Shown here: positions 1-8,112 of the stretch, in pieces
Layout of the letters: each line of letters starts with the position of its first letter
Numbering within the stretch: position 1 is the first letter of the stretch
Source of the DNA: an uncultured Parabacteroides sp.
Lineage (GTDB): Bacteria; Bacteroidota; Bacteroidia; Bacteroidales; Tannerellaceae
Direction of reading: 5' to 3'
Assembly (NCBI GenBank): GCA_900541965.1
Contig: UQLN01000051.1
Coordinates: 1 to 33,055, forward strand
DNA length: 33,055 nt
Position numbers and translations under genes: made by a program
The notes under the pieces: model-generated
Database searches by the model: none
Told to the model about the DNA's origin: nothing
The model's input: only the letters and a program-made list of their open reading frames with translations

Positions 1-1391
1 TATTAGTCGTGCTGGCTGTAGTAAATCTGCAGATTCTAACAGCTACCGAACCGGACAGCCCGGCAGCCGGTCCGGGACTGCAACGGGCTTTATTATGGAT
101 TTCCTGTGTGGGGGTAGCCTGTATCTTCATAGGCATCGGGATGTTGTTGCGCCTCCCCGCTTCTATCAACAACCCGATAAAAGAAATAACAAACGGTATA
201 CAGGAGATAGCCAACCATAATTACGAAAAACGGCTGGATTTAGGCTCGAACCAGGAGTTTGCCGAAGTTTCCAAAAACTTTAACCGTATGGCAAAGCGCT
301 TGGCGGACTACCATGCCAGTACCCTGGCGGAGATGATGGCTGGCAAAAAATATATGGAAACCATCATCAACAGCCTCAACGAACCGATCATCGGATTAAA
401 CAACGAGATGGAAATCCTTTTCATCAACGATGAAGCATTGAGTGTACTGAACCTGAAAAGGGAAGAGGTCATTAAAAAATCGGCTCAGGAGATATCCCTC
501 CGGAATGATTTACTCCGCCGCCTGGTCCGTGAGTTACTTGAAGATACCCCCCGGGAAAAGAAAGAACCGCTTAAGATTTATGCAGATGATAAAGAAAGCT
601 TTTTCCAGGCTAAATACATGACTATCACCCAGCCATCAACCAATGAAGGCATTATGGAGAAAAAAGGATATGTCATCATGTTAAGGAATATCACCGAGTT
701 TAAAGAACTGGATTCAGCTAAAACTACTTTTATCTCCACCATCTCACATGAACTGAAAACACCGATTTCCGCTATCATGATGAGTCTGCAATTATTGGAA
801 GATAAACGTATAGGAGGTTTAAACCCCGAACAGGAAGATTTGACAAACAGCATCAAGGATAATAGTGAACGCCTGCTGAGCATCACCGGAGAACTATTGA
901 ACATGACACAGGTTGAATCCGGAAAACTCCAATTGAAACCCAAAATCACGAAACCGATCGAACTGATAGAATATGCCATCAAGGCGAACCGTGTACAAGC
1001 CGAGAAATTCAATATTCAAATCGAAGTGGATTATCCCGAAGATAAGATTGGAAAGCTGTTTGTAGACAGTGAAAAGATTGCCTGGGTGCTGACGAACCTG
1101 CTGTCAAATGCAATCCGTTACTCGCCGGAAAACGGACATGTTGTTATCGGTGCCCGTCAAACCGACAACGGATATATCGATTTATATGTGCAGGATTTCG
1201 GAAAAGGCATAGACCCCCGTTATCACAAAAGCATCTTCGACCATTATTTCCGTGTTCCGGGAACGAAAGTGCAGGGAAGCGGTTTAGGCCTTTCCATTTC
1301 ACGTGATTTCGTAGAAGCACACAGCGGCACGCTGACTGTAGAAAGCGAATTAGGCAAAGGCAGCACTTTCGTGATGCGTTTGAAAGCATAA
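1..1391 (+). CDS. Sensor histidine kinase, HAMP-PAS-HisKA-HATPase (5' end outside window)
   Basis: The reading frame is open to the left edge, so the N-terminus is missing; a GTG at position 9 is only the first start-like codon. Numbering from that GTG, a membrane helix lies at about 27-48, followed by a HAMP linker (about 47-100), a PAS domain (about 113-230) and a kinase core. The H-box reads SHELKTP with phospho-acceptor H247, the N-box has N367, and the ATP-lid motifs are DFGKGI (396-401) and GSGLGL (423-428), so the kinase looks active. It should autophosphorylate in response to a periplasmic or membrane signal and pass the phosphate to a regulator. No response regulator is in view on this side; it may lie upstream. 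The protein ends in a complete HATPase domain. Kinases of this layout can accompany kdp-type operons in Bacteroidales, but nothing here tests that. Confidence 0.93.
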   Translation, partial: LVVLAVVNLQILTATEPDSPAAGPGLQRALLWISCVGVACIFIGIGMLLRLPASINNPIKEITNGIQEIANHNYEKRLDLGSNQEFAEVSKNFNRMAKRLADYHASTLAEMMAGKKYMETIINSLNEPIIGLNNEMEILFINDEALSVLNLKREEVIKKSAQEISLRNDLLRRLVRELLEDTPREKKEPLKIYADDKESFFQAKYMTITQPSTNEGIMEKKGYVIMLRNITEFKELDSAKTTFISTISHELKTPISAIMMSLQLLEDKRIGGLNPEQEDLTNSIKDNSERLLSITGELLNMTQVESGKLQLKPKITKPIELIEYAIKANRVQAEKFNIQIEVDYPEDKIGKLFVDSEKIAWVLTNLLSNAIRYSPENGHVVIGARQTDNGYIDLYVQDFGKGIDPRYHKSIFDHYFRVPGTKVQGSGLGLSISRDFVEAHSGTLTVESELGKGSTFVMRLKA

Positions 1392-1413
1392 CCTCCCTGT
1401 CTTTTCACTTTTT

Positions 1414-1478
1414 GGGTTCATAGTTATGATTTTCCCAATTCATAACTATGATTTCAGAAAAACATAACTATGAATCCC
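1414..1478. terminator. Inverted repeat with a third copy, between two convergent kinase genes
   Basis: The arm at 1414-1428 (gggttcatagttatg) pairs with 1463-1478 (cataactatgaatccc) apart from a one-base bulge. The loop carries another copy of the right arm, cataactatgat at 1441-1452, so the left arm can form either a short or a long hairpin. The position between two convergent stop codons fits a bidirectional terminator, but neither side has a long T run. Confidence 0.6.
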
Positions 1479-1489
1479 AAATTAATCAG

Positions 1490-3799
1490 TTATAAATTGA
1501 CTTCACAGGGAAACCATGCCCAGAAAGTAGAACCAACTCCAGCCTCTGAAGAAAAACCGACTTTTCCACCTGCGGCTTCGGCTATCGCCTTGGATATAGC
1601 TAAACCAAGTCCCGTTCCCTGCGCAAAATCATTAAATTTCTGGAAACGCTCAAATACTTTGCCATGTAATTCCTTAGGAATGCCTATGCCGGAATCCTCC
1701 ACATAGATTCGAATCCCCTTTCCTTCGATAATATATCCCATTTTTATATACCCTGAAGAGGTATATTTTACTGCATTGGTAAGAAAGTTCATCCATACCT
1801 GTTTCAGGCGGCTTCTGTCCAGGAAAACGCTGCAGTCCCTTACCGGACTGTTCTGTATAAACTCGATATCTGCATTTGCAATTTTCGGCCGGATTGTTAA
1901 ATATAGCTCATTAGCTACTTTATCAAGATCGAATTTCTCACTCCGGCGTTCAAGGCTGCCGGATTCGATTTTAGAAAGGTCCAGAATATCATTAATCAGC
2001 CGTAACAACAGCTCGTTATTAGACTTGATAATATTCATGTATTCCATCTGCTCCTCCCGGTCGTCACTTTCTGCCAATAATTCGGAGAATCCAACGATTG
2101 CATTCAACGGGGTACGTATCTCATGGCTCATATTGGCAAGGAAAGCAGATTTAAGCCGGTCGGAAAGTTCGGCTTTATCTTTTAGTACCTGCAATTCCTG
2201 GATAACTTTTTCCCATTTTGTATTATTAATCGTAATCCCCGTATAACGGGTAATGCGTCCGTCTTTATCGCTTTCTACCTGAATCCCGGTAACCAACAAA
2301 GTCTGCCACTCTTCATCCCATCTGGTTTTCGAACGGTATTTAAAATTAAAATCCTTATCGATGCCTTGCAACATATGTCCGAGGCATTTCCGAACCGTAT
2401 CCATATCATCCGGATGGGCGACGTCCATATAGTCTTGAGGGTAAATTGTCTTCTCCGGGTCAAAATCATTTACCGAATCATTGAATGCTTTGAATTGTTG
2501 GTTCTTCACATCAAAATCCCAATAAGACATACCGACGGTTTTAAAAGAAAGTTCAATCTTATTATTCCTTTCTTTCAGTTCGCGGTTCAATTGCTGGAGT
2601 TTAGGGATATTCTGCCTGAAACCTGTAAAACGTATAATATACCCGTTTTCGTCTTTTTCGAAAGGGACGCACGTAAAATCACAATATTGCCAGGTTTTAT
2701 CATATTTAGTCTGCATACGGCAAGTAAAATTGATAGTTTCATCTTTACCCGCCAGCATGGCTTGCATTGCATCTTTGAAAAAGGGACGGTCCTCAGGGTA
2801 AATAGCATTCAAATATTCGGAAATCGTTAATAGTTTGCCATCGACATAATCGTTGAGAGGATCATTATATGATTCGAACCGTTGTGTCCAAACATCAAAA
2901 TCCCAATGGACAATATTGCTGACTTTCATAGCCAGTTCACGCTTGGTAGCCAAATCCTGTGCTTTCTTGGCGATTTGCATTCTTTCCGTTACATCCAGTT
3001 CGGTTCCGACAATCTGCAATTTACCTAAATGTTCAGTAGACAGACGCATCCGGCTTTCATAATAGCGATATAGCCCCTCCTGATTATCATAACAACGTAA
3101 AGTTACATGTCCGTATTGAATTTCCTGATTTATCAGTTGCGAAAAGGTTTGTTCCAGCAAAGAACGATCCTGTGGATGCAACCTGTCCTTCAGTTCATTC
3201 AATGTCATTGAACCTTTCACGACAGGCTCCCCGTATAAAGGTTTAAACACTTCCTTATGGATATCATATACCCATGAAGACATATTCGCGGCATCCATCG
3301 CCATTTCCAGGTTTTTCTTGCTTTCTTCCGTACGATATTCAACCTCCCTTATAGCAGTCACATCATTTGAAAGCAACATATGACCGATAATCTTCCCGGC
3401 TTTATTCCATATGGCAACAACTTTGACTTCATAAATCATCGAATCCTTATTATTGCTTTCATAATAAGCGTCTTTTTTTATTTGGTCAAAATCATATTCA
3501 AACTCCAGCGTGATATCATCCCCTTTCTGTATTTTTGCTAAAAGTTCGTCATCCACATAAGGGCTGTTAAAAAGGTTGACTTTATTTAATACGGTATTCC
3601 GGTCATTTACACCATACATCTTCAAAGCATGGTCATTTATACTACGCAAAACACCCTTTGAATCATAAACTTCAACACTTATAGGCAAACGAGCATACGT
3701 ACTCTCCGCAAACAAAATCCGTTCATAGATTAATTCAGATATTTCTTTATCAAAAGAAATGTCACCTTCCTGCCGGGAAGTGGTTTCATCTTGTTCCAT
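1490..3799 (-). CDS. Soluble sensor histidine kinase with multiple PAS domains
   Basis: This 769-residue protein has no signal peptide or membrane helix, so it should sense a cytoplasmic signal. About four PAS-like modules precede the catalytic part: roughly 27-150, 165-275, 290-400 and 415-530. The second to fourth look like PAS_3 folds, with HPQD, YPED and HPDD motifs in the usual place. The kinase core is complete: H-box SHEIRTPLNAI with H559, N-box N675, DSGIGI at 702-707 and GTGLGL at 728-733. There is no receiver or DNA-binding domain and no response regulator gene beside it, so it is an orphan kinase here. It converges on the kinase at 1-1391 and is divergent from the aminopeptidase gene. 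The signal is unknown; no haem- or flavin-binding residues can be assigned by eye. Confidence 0.93.
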   Translation of the reverse strand: MEQDETTSRQEGDISFDKEISELIYERILFAESTYARLPISVEVYDSKGVLRSINDHALKMYGVNDRNTVLNKVNLFNSPYVDDELLAKIQKGDDITLEFEYDFDQIKKDAYYESNNKDSMIYEVKVVAIWNKAGKIIGHMLLSNDVTAIREVEYRTEESKKNLEMAMDAANMSSWVYDIHKEVFKPLYGEPVVKGSMTLNELKDRLHPQDRSLLEQTFSQLINQEIQYGHVTLRCYDNQEGLYRYYESRMRLSTEHLGKLQIVGTELDVTERMQIAKKAQDLATKRELAMKVSNIVHWDFDVWTQRFESYNDPLNDYVDGKLLTISEYLNAIYPEDRPFFKDAMQAMLAGKDETINFTCRMQTKYDKTWQYCDFTCVPFEKDENGYIIRFTGFRQNIPKLQQLNRELKERNNKIELSFKTVGMSYWDFDVKNQQFKAFNDSVNDFDPEKTIYPQDYMDVAHPDDMDTVRKCLGHMLQGIDKDFNFKYRSKTRWDEEWQTLLVTGIQVESDKDGRITRYTGITINNTKWEKVIQELQVLKDKAELSDRLKSAFLANMSHEIRTPLNAIVGFSELLAESDDREEQMEYMNIIKSNNELLLRLINDILDLSKIESGSLERRSEKFDLDKVANELYLTIRPKIANADIEFIQNSPVRDCSVFLDRSRLKQVWMNFLTNAVKYTSSGYIKMGYIIEGKGIRIYVEDSGIGIPKELHGKVFERFQKFNDFAQGTGLGLAISKAIAEAAGGKVGFSSEAGVGSTFWAWFPCEVNL

Positions 3800-3890
3800 T
3801 TATCCCTTGTTTTCTACCCAAATAGATTAATAATATGTATATTGCATACACACTCAAAGCCTTTGATTTTTAAATATATCAAAACTTATA

Positions 3891-3898
3891 CAAATATA
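3891..3898 (-). promoter_or_regulatory. Candidate -7 promoter element for the multi-PAS kinase
   Basis: The minus strand reads TATATTTG, matching the Bacteroidetes consensus TAnnTTTG. It would start transcription near 3884, about 85 bases before the kinase ATG. No clear -33 TTTG is seen. An inverted repeat, TTTGAT (3862-3867) with ATCAAA (3878-3883), lies at the expected start site and could be an operator. Confidence 0.45.
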
Positions 3899-3991
3899 AA
3901 ATAATAAATCAGAATACAAAAATTCAACACAATAAAACCGGACAATAAGACTATCTTTTGTTTTACTGTTCCATCATTCGTTTTTTATCTC

Positions 3992-3999
3992 TATCTTTG
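3992..3999 (+). promoter_or_regulatory. Candidate -7 promoter element for the aminopeptidase gene
   Basis: TATCTTTG is an exact match to TAnnTTTG and lies 27 bases upstream of the ATG at 4027. It places the transcript start near 4006, which rules against the in-frame TTG at 3958 as start codon. No good -33 element is visible. Confidence 0.6.
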
Positions 4000-4026
4000 G
4001 CAATAACTAAACAAAAATCTATTATT

Positions 4027-5400
4027 ATGTTCGCAAAAGAGACTTATATGGCCCGCAGGGCCAAATTGAAACAAACGATCGGTTCCGGTTTGCTTCTATT
4101 CTTGGGTAATGACGAATCGGGTATGAACTATGCAGACAATACATATCATTTCCGCCAGGATTCCACTTTTTTGTATTTTTTCGGACTTCCTTATGCCGGA
4201 TTGTCCGCAATCATCGATATAGACAATAACCGTGAAATTATTTTCGGAGATGAACTGACTATCGATGCTATCGTTTGGATGGGTACACAACCGACCCTGA
4301 AAGAAAAGAGTGAAGCAGCAGGCATTTCCGAAGTCCGTCCTTTCAAGGAAATCGAAACCTACCTGAAAAATGCACAGCAAAAGGGACAGGCTATCCACTA
4401 TCTGCCTACCTACCGTGCAGAACATCAGATTAAATTGCTCGCATGGCTGGGCATCGCTCCGGGTATGGAAAAACCATCCGTACCATTCATCATGGGCGTT
4501 GTAAACCAGCGTAATTATAAAAGTGCGGAAGAAATTGCCGAAATTGAAAAGGCTTGTATCGTAACCGCCGATATGCACCTTGCCGCTATGCGCACGGTAC
4601 GTCCGGGTATTCGCGAAAGTGATGTAGCCGCAGCCGTTGCCGAAGTGGCTTTTGCTAATAATTACGAACTGTCCTTCCCTATCATTGCTACCATCAACGG
4701 TCAGACATTACATAACCATGATCATAGTAATATGATTAAGAGCGGCGATATGCTGTTACTGGACGCCGGTGCCGAAACGGAAATGGGATATGCGGGAGAT
4801 ATGTCATCTACCATTCCCGCCGATTCAAGATTTACTCCCCGCCAGAAAGAAATTTATGATATTCAGGTTGCCAGCCACGAAGCTGCTGTTGCAGCCCTTC
4901 GTCCGGGTGTACCGTTTGTTGATGTTTATGAATTATCCTGCAAAGTAATTATGGAAGGACTTAAAGGCCTGGGCTTTGTAAAAGGCGATCCGATGGAAGC
5001 TGTAAAAGCCGGGGCACACGCCATGTTCATGCCTTGCGGGCTCGGACATATGATGGGCTTGGATGTTCACGATATGGAAAACCTGGGTGAAATGTATGTT
5101 GGTTACGGCGGACAGCCGAAGAGTACGCAGTTCGGACGTAAATCACTCCGTTTGGGACGTAAACTGGAAACAGGCTTTGTATTAACTATCGAACCGGGCA
5201 TCTATTTTATCCCCGAATTGATGGATTTATGGAGAAGCCAGAACAAGTTCACCGAATTTATCAATTACGAAAAGCTCTTTACTTACAAAGATTTCGGCGG
5301 TATCCGTAATGAAGAAGACTACCTGATCACTGAAAACGGCGCCCGTTTGTTAGGGAAGAAAATACCTGTTCGCACGGAAGAAGTGGAAGCCTTAAGATAA
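4027..5400 (+). CDS. pepP: Xaa-Pro aminopeptidase (M24B metallopeptidase)
   Basis: This is a cytosolic peptidase of 457 residues that removes an N-terminal residue preceding proline. An N-terminal AMP_N-like domain (about 1-150) is followed by the pita-bread M24 domain. The five dinuclear-metal ligands are recognisable: D246 in LLLDAGAE, D258 in YAGDMSS, H341 in GLGHMMG, E389 in IEPGIYF and E429 in GIRNEED. The length is normal for the bacterial PepP family. The start ATG was chosen because the open frame extends to a TTG at 3958, but a promoter motif lies between the two and the shorter start gives the usual N-terminus (MFAKETYMARR). The gene stands alone and ends in a strong terminator. The call is secure for the family; substrate preference (dipeptide or longer) cannot be told. 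Confidence 0.95.
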   Translation: MFAKETYMARRAKLKQTIGSGLLLFLGNDESGMNYADNTYHFRQDSTFLYFFGLPYAGLSAIIDIDNNREIIFGDELTIDAIVWMGTQPTLKEKSEAAGISEVRPFKEIETYLKNAQQKGQAIHYLPTYRAEHQIKLLAWLGIAPGMEKPSVPFIMGVVNQRNYKSAEEIAEIEKACIVTADMHLAAMRTVRPGIRESDVAAAVAEVAFANNYELSFPIIATINGQTLHNHDHSNMIKSGDMLLLDAGAETEMGYAGDMSSTIPADSRFTPRQKEIYDIQVASHEAAVAALRPGVPFVDVYELSCKVIMEGLKGLGFVKGDPMEAVKAGAHAMFMPCGLGHMMGLDVHDMENLGEMYVGYGGQPKSTQFGRKSLRLGRKLETGFVLTIEPGIYFIPELMDLWRSQNKFTEFINYEKLFTYKDFGGIRNEEDYLITENGARLLGKKIPVRTEEVEALR

Positions 5401-5454
5401 ACGGAAGGCTATCCGGTGGCTAATAACCTTTATAAGAAACATAGCTATAATTAC

Positions 5455-5493
5455 CTGCGCAGATTGTGTTTACTATCTGCGCAGATCTTTTTT
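5455..5493 (+). terminator. Rho-independent terminator after the aminopeptidase gene
   Basis: A perfect 10-bp stem, ctgcgcagat (5455-5464) with atctgcgcag (5475-5484), has a 10-base loop and is followed by a T run at 5488-5493. Confidence 0.88.
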
Positions 5494-5531
5494 ACTACCC
5501 GGAACATAGTTTTTACTATGTTCCGGGTAGT
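5494..5531. repeat. Perfect 17-bp hairpin directly after the terminator
   Basis: The arm actacccggaacatagt (5494-5510) and its exact reverse complement (5515-5531) are separated by a TTTT loop. No T run follows on either strand, so it is not a classical terminator. It starts on the base after the T run of the preceding terminator. Possible roles are mRNA 3'-end protection, a protein-binding palindrome or a dispersed palindromic repeat. Confidence 0.85.
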
Positions 5532-5584
5532 TGGCGACAATCTGCACGGGTGGATGAAGATGTGTTAAAACAACCCTCTTAACG

Positions 5585-5647
5585 ACTACTTTTTGAACCA
5601 AACTACCCCCTCGAATGTATTAAGTAAACGTATAACTAAAAAGTAGT
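5585..5647 (+). promoter_or_regulatory. Inverted repeat in the leader of the fimbrillin-like gene
   Basis: ACTACTTTTT (5585-5594) and AAAAAGTAGT (5638-5647) are exact reverse complements, and the right arm ends five bases before the ATG at 5653. If transcribed, the stem would cover the translation start region. A loose promoter-like TACTTTTTG (5587-5595, one base longer than the -7 consensus) overlaps the left arm. The function is inferred. Confidence 0.4.
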
Positions 5648-5652
5648 TTGTC

Positions 5653-6600
5653 ATGAATAATCAGTTACTTAAAGCCGCTAAAACCGTAGTCTGCCTAACA
5701 GCCGTCCTTCTTTTTTCAGGCTGTAGCAAAAACACAATTATCCTGGATGCCGGTGGTGATAAAAACAATTCCGGGAACCATTCGGGAAGTACCCTTGTCG
5801 CTTTCAATGCATCTGTCGAAGGAAGAAACCTGTTTACCCGCTCCATGTCTCCCATGCTAAAAGGGATACAAAGCAGGATGTTTGCTTATACATCCGAATC
5901 GTCTACCAAGAATGCCGCACCTGTGGCAGAAGGCCTATACATCACCTCATCCCCGGGTGTCCTGAGCGGTGTGGACGGATATAAAATGTATCTGGATAAC
6001 GGGCTGTATAATTTCTATGCCGTATCCGATAACTTCTCGCAAATACCTCCCTCATTTAAGAACGGACAATCGGAACCGTTATTTAATGGAATCGATTACC
6101 TATGGTGGCATAATACGCAACTGGATGTTACAAGTTCCCAAATCATGATACCGATCACCTACCAACATGCAGCAAGCCAGGTGGTAGTAAGTGTTGCAGC
6201 CGGTACGAATATTACGCTGAATAAATTAGTATCCGCCATGATTACTCCACCGGAAGTGGGAGCCAGTATGGAATTGTCTACCGGAATAATTACGCCGGCA
6301 CATTCTATCGACCCGGTTTCCGACAAGATGGGTATCAACCAGTTTACCTGCCAATACATTATGCTACCTGCCGAAACGACCCACCAAATGCTTCTCACAC
6401 TCGAACTAATGGTCGATAATGAAAGTACTTCCCGCACCTACACGGTAGAGATACCCCTGCCCGACAATGCACTAAAAGCAGGAAATTCTTATTTATTCAA
6501 AGCTCTAATCAACGAAAACACGATAGCGTTTCCCAGCGTAAGCGTTAAGGAATGGACAGAAGTAGACGAAAAAGGGAATCCGCTTTACCCTGTGCAGTAA
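5653..6600 (+). CDS. Fimbrillin family (Mfa-like) lipoprotein
   Basis: This protein of 315 residues carries a lipoprotein signal peptide with lipobox FSGC and acceptor C24, so it should be exported and lipidated. After a low-complexity Gly/Asn/Ser stretch, the start of the mature domain (VAFNASVEGRN, then a Thr/Arg/Ser-rich segment) and the end (FPSVSVKEWTE, then a short tail) resemble the Bacteroidetes fimbrillin-like / Mfa_like_1 family. Members of that family form the stalk or tip of surface pili after Arg-specific cleavage. Several arginines (R58, R63) follow the N-terminal strand, but I cannot say which would be cleaved. It is not in a pilus operon: the neighbours are a peptidase and an rRNA methylase, so partner subunits would have to be elsewhere. 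A surface lipoprotein unrelated to pili is the alternative. Confidence 0.75.
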   Translation: MNNQLLKAAKTVVCLTAVLLFSGCSKNTIILDAGGDKNNSGNHSGSTLVAFNASVEGRNLFTRSMSPMLKGIQSRMFAYTSESSTKNAAPVAEGLYITSSPGVLSGVDGYKMYLDNGLYNFYAVSDNFSQIPPSFKNGQSEPLFNGIDYLWWHNTQLDVTSSQIMIPITYQHAASQVVVSVAAGTNITLNKLVSAMITPPEVGASMELSTGIITPAHSIDPVSDKMGINQFTCQYIMLPAETTHQMLLTLELMVDNESTSRTYTVEIPLPDNALKAGNSYLFKALINENTIAFPSVSVKEWTEVDEKGNPLYPVQ

Positions 6601-6649
6601 AAGTTTAGCATCATTTCAGGCAAACCTTTTTTTTTAGGAGAATTGTCCG

Positions 6650-6657
6650 TAATTTTG
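6650..6657 (+). promoter_or_regulatory. Candidate -7 promoter element for rlmD-mltF
   Basis: TAATTTTG fits TAnnTTTG and lies 28 bases upstream of the TTG start at 6686. No terminator is obvious between 6600 and this motif, so read-through from the fimbrillin-like gene is also possible. Confidence 0.5.
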
Positions 6658-6685
6658 CCGGGCGAATTATATAAAATCAAAGACA

Positions 6686-8101
6686 TTGGCAAGAAATAAA
6701 AAGCAGCTGCCTTTACTGGAAAAGGTAACGATAACAGATGTAGCCGCCGAAGGAAAGGCGATTGCGCGGGTGAATGATATGGTAGTGTTTGTACCTTATG
6801 TTGCTCCCGGCGACGTGGTTGATATCCAGCTAACACGCAAGAAACATAGTTATGCAGAAGGCAAAGCCGTGTATTTTCATGAATACTCCCCTAAGAGAGC
6901 AGTTCCTTTCTGCGAGCATTTCGGCGTATGTGGCGGTTGCAAATGGCAACATCTTCCTTACGAAGAACAAATCGGATACAAACATAAACAGGTAATCGAC
7001 AACCTGACCCGCATCGGAAAAATCGAGATGGAAGAAGTTCTCCCGATTAAAGGATCCGAACATACGACCTTCTACCGAAACAAACTGGAATTCACCTTCT
7101 CTAATAAGAAGTGGCTGACGGATGAACAAGTTCGTTCCGGCGAACAATTCGATTGCATGAATGGGGTCGGCTTCCATATCCCGGGAATGTTCGACAAGGT
7201 GCTCGACATCAATAAATGCTGGTTGCAGAACGATATTTCCAACCGCATCCGTTTATGTATTAAGGAGTATTGCCTGAGTCATGAAGGCTATCCGTTCTTC
7301 GACTTGCGCAACCAGGAAGGTTTTATCCGTACCTTAATGATCCGTACGGCTTCTACGGGCGATTTGATGGTTGTCGTTGTTTTCTACGAAGAAGACAAAG
7401 AACGCCGCGAAGCGCTCCTGTCACATGTAGCAGAACAATTTCCGGAAATTACGTCCCTGCTATATGTAATCAACGGCAAATGCAACGATACGATTACAGA
7501 CCAGGAAGTATTGGTGTTCCGTGGCAAAGACCACATCATAGAAGAAATGGAAGGCTTAAAATTCAAAGTAGGTCCGAAATCTTTCTATCAGACCAATAGC
7601 GAACAGGCATACATATTATATAAGATTGCCCGCGGGTTTGCCGGACTTACCGGAAACGAGCTGGTTTACGACCTATATACGGGAACAGGCACTATTGCCA
7701 ATTTCGTTTCCCGCCAGGCAAAAAAGGTAATCGGTATCGAATATGTGCCGGAAGCTATTGAAGATGCTAAAGTAAACTCCTCGCTGAATGGCATAGAGAA
7801 TACGCTTTTCTATGCAGGTGATATGAAAGATATATTGACTGCCGAGTTTATCAACCAACACGGACGTCCGGATGTTATCATTACAGACCCGCCACGTGCG
7901 GGCATGCACGATGATGTAATCAATACGATTCTGTTCGCTGAACCGGAACGTATTGTTTATGTAAGCTGTAACCCGGCTACCCAGGCACGCGATTTAAGTT
8001 TGTTGAATGCCAAATATGCAGTAAAAAAGGTTCAGCCGGTAGATATGTTCCCACATACACATCATGTGGAGAATGTAGTATTGCTTCAAAAACGCTCCTA
8101 A
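6686..8101 (+). CDS. rlmD: 23S rRNA (uracil-C5)-methyltransferase, RlmD/RumA type
   Basis: This 471-residue SAM-dependent RNA methylase puts a methyl group on C5 of a uracil, in 23S rRNA for the RlmD subgroup. A TRAM RNA-binding domain occupies about 1-65. Cysteines C76, C82, C85 and C178 match the four ligands of the [4Fe-4S] cluster of RlmD. The methylase domain shows YQTN (301-304), the SAM loop DLYTGTGTIANF (329-340), TDPPRAG (400-406), the catalytic cysteine C428 in VSCNPAT and the general base E462. The start is a TTG; no in-frame ATG lies upstream before a stop at 6650, and MARNKK is the usual beginning of this family in Bacteroidales. It is followed after 11 bases by mltF and is probably cotranscribed with it. 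The distinction from TrmA-type tRNA methylases rests on the Fe-S cysteines and the TRAM domain. Confidence 0.93.
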   Translation: MARNKKQLPLLEKVTITDVAAEGKAIARVNDMVVFVPYVAPGDVVDIQLTRKKHSYAEGKAVYFHEYSPKRAVPFCEHFGVCGGCKWQHLPYEEQIGYKHKQVIDNLTRIGKIEMEEVLPIKGSEHTTFYRNKLEFTFSNKKWLTDEQVRSGEQFDCMNGVGFHIPGMFDKVLDINKCWLQNDISNRIRLCIKEYCLSHEGYPFFDLRNQEGFIRTLMIRTASTGDLMVVVVFYEEDKERREALLSHVAEQFPEITSLLYVINGKCNDTITDQEVLVFRGKDHIIEEMEGLKFKVGPKSFYQTNSEQAYILYKIARGFAGLTGNELVYDLYTGTGTIANFVSRQAKKVIGIEYVPEAIEDAKVNSSLNGIENTLFYAGDMKDILTAEFINQHGRPDVIITDPPRAGMHDDVINTILFAEPERIVYVSCNPATQARDLSLLNAKYAVKKVQPVDMFPHTHHVENVVLLQKRS

Positions 8102-8112
8102 CAAATAGTTTT

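Noticed and set aside
3958..4026. Upstream TTG start for the aminopeptidase
   Set aside because: A TAnnTTTG promoter motif lies inside the extension, and the added residues do not look like the family N-terminus.
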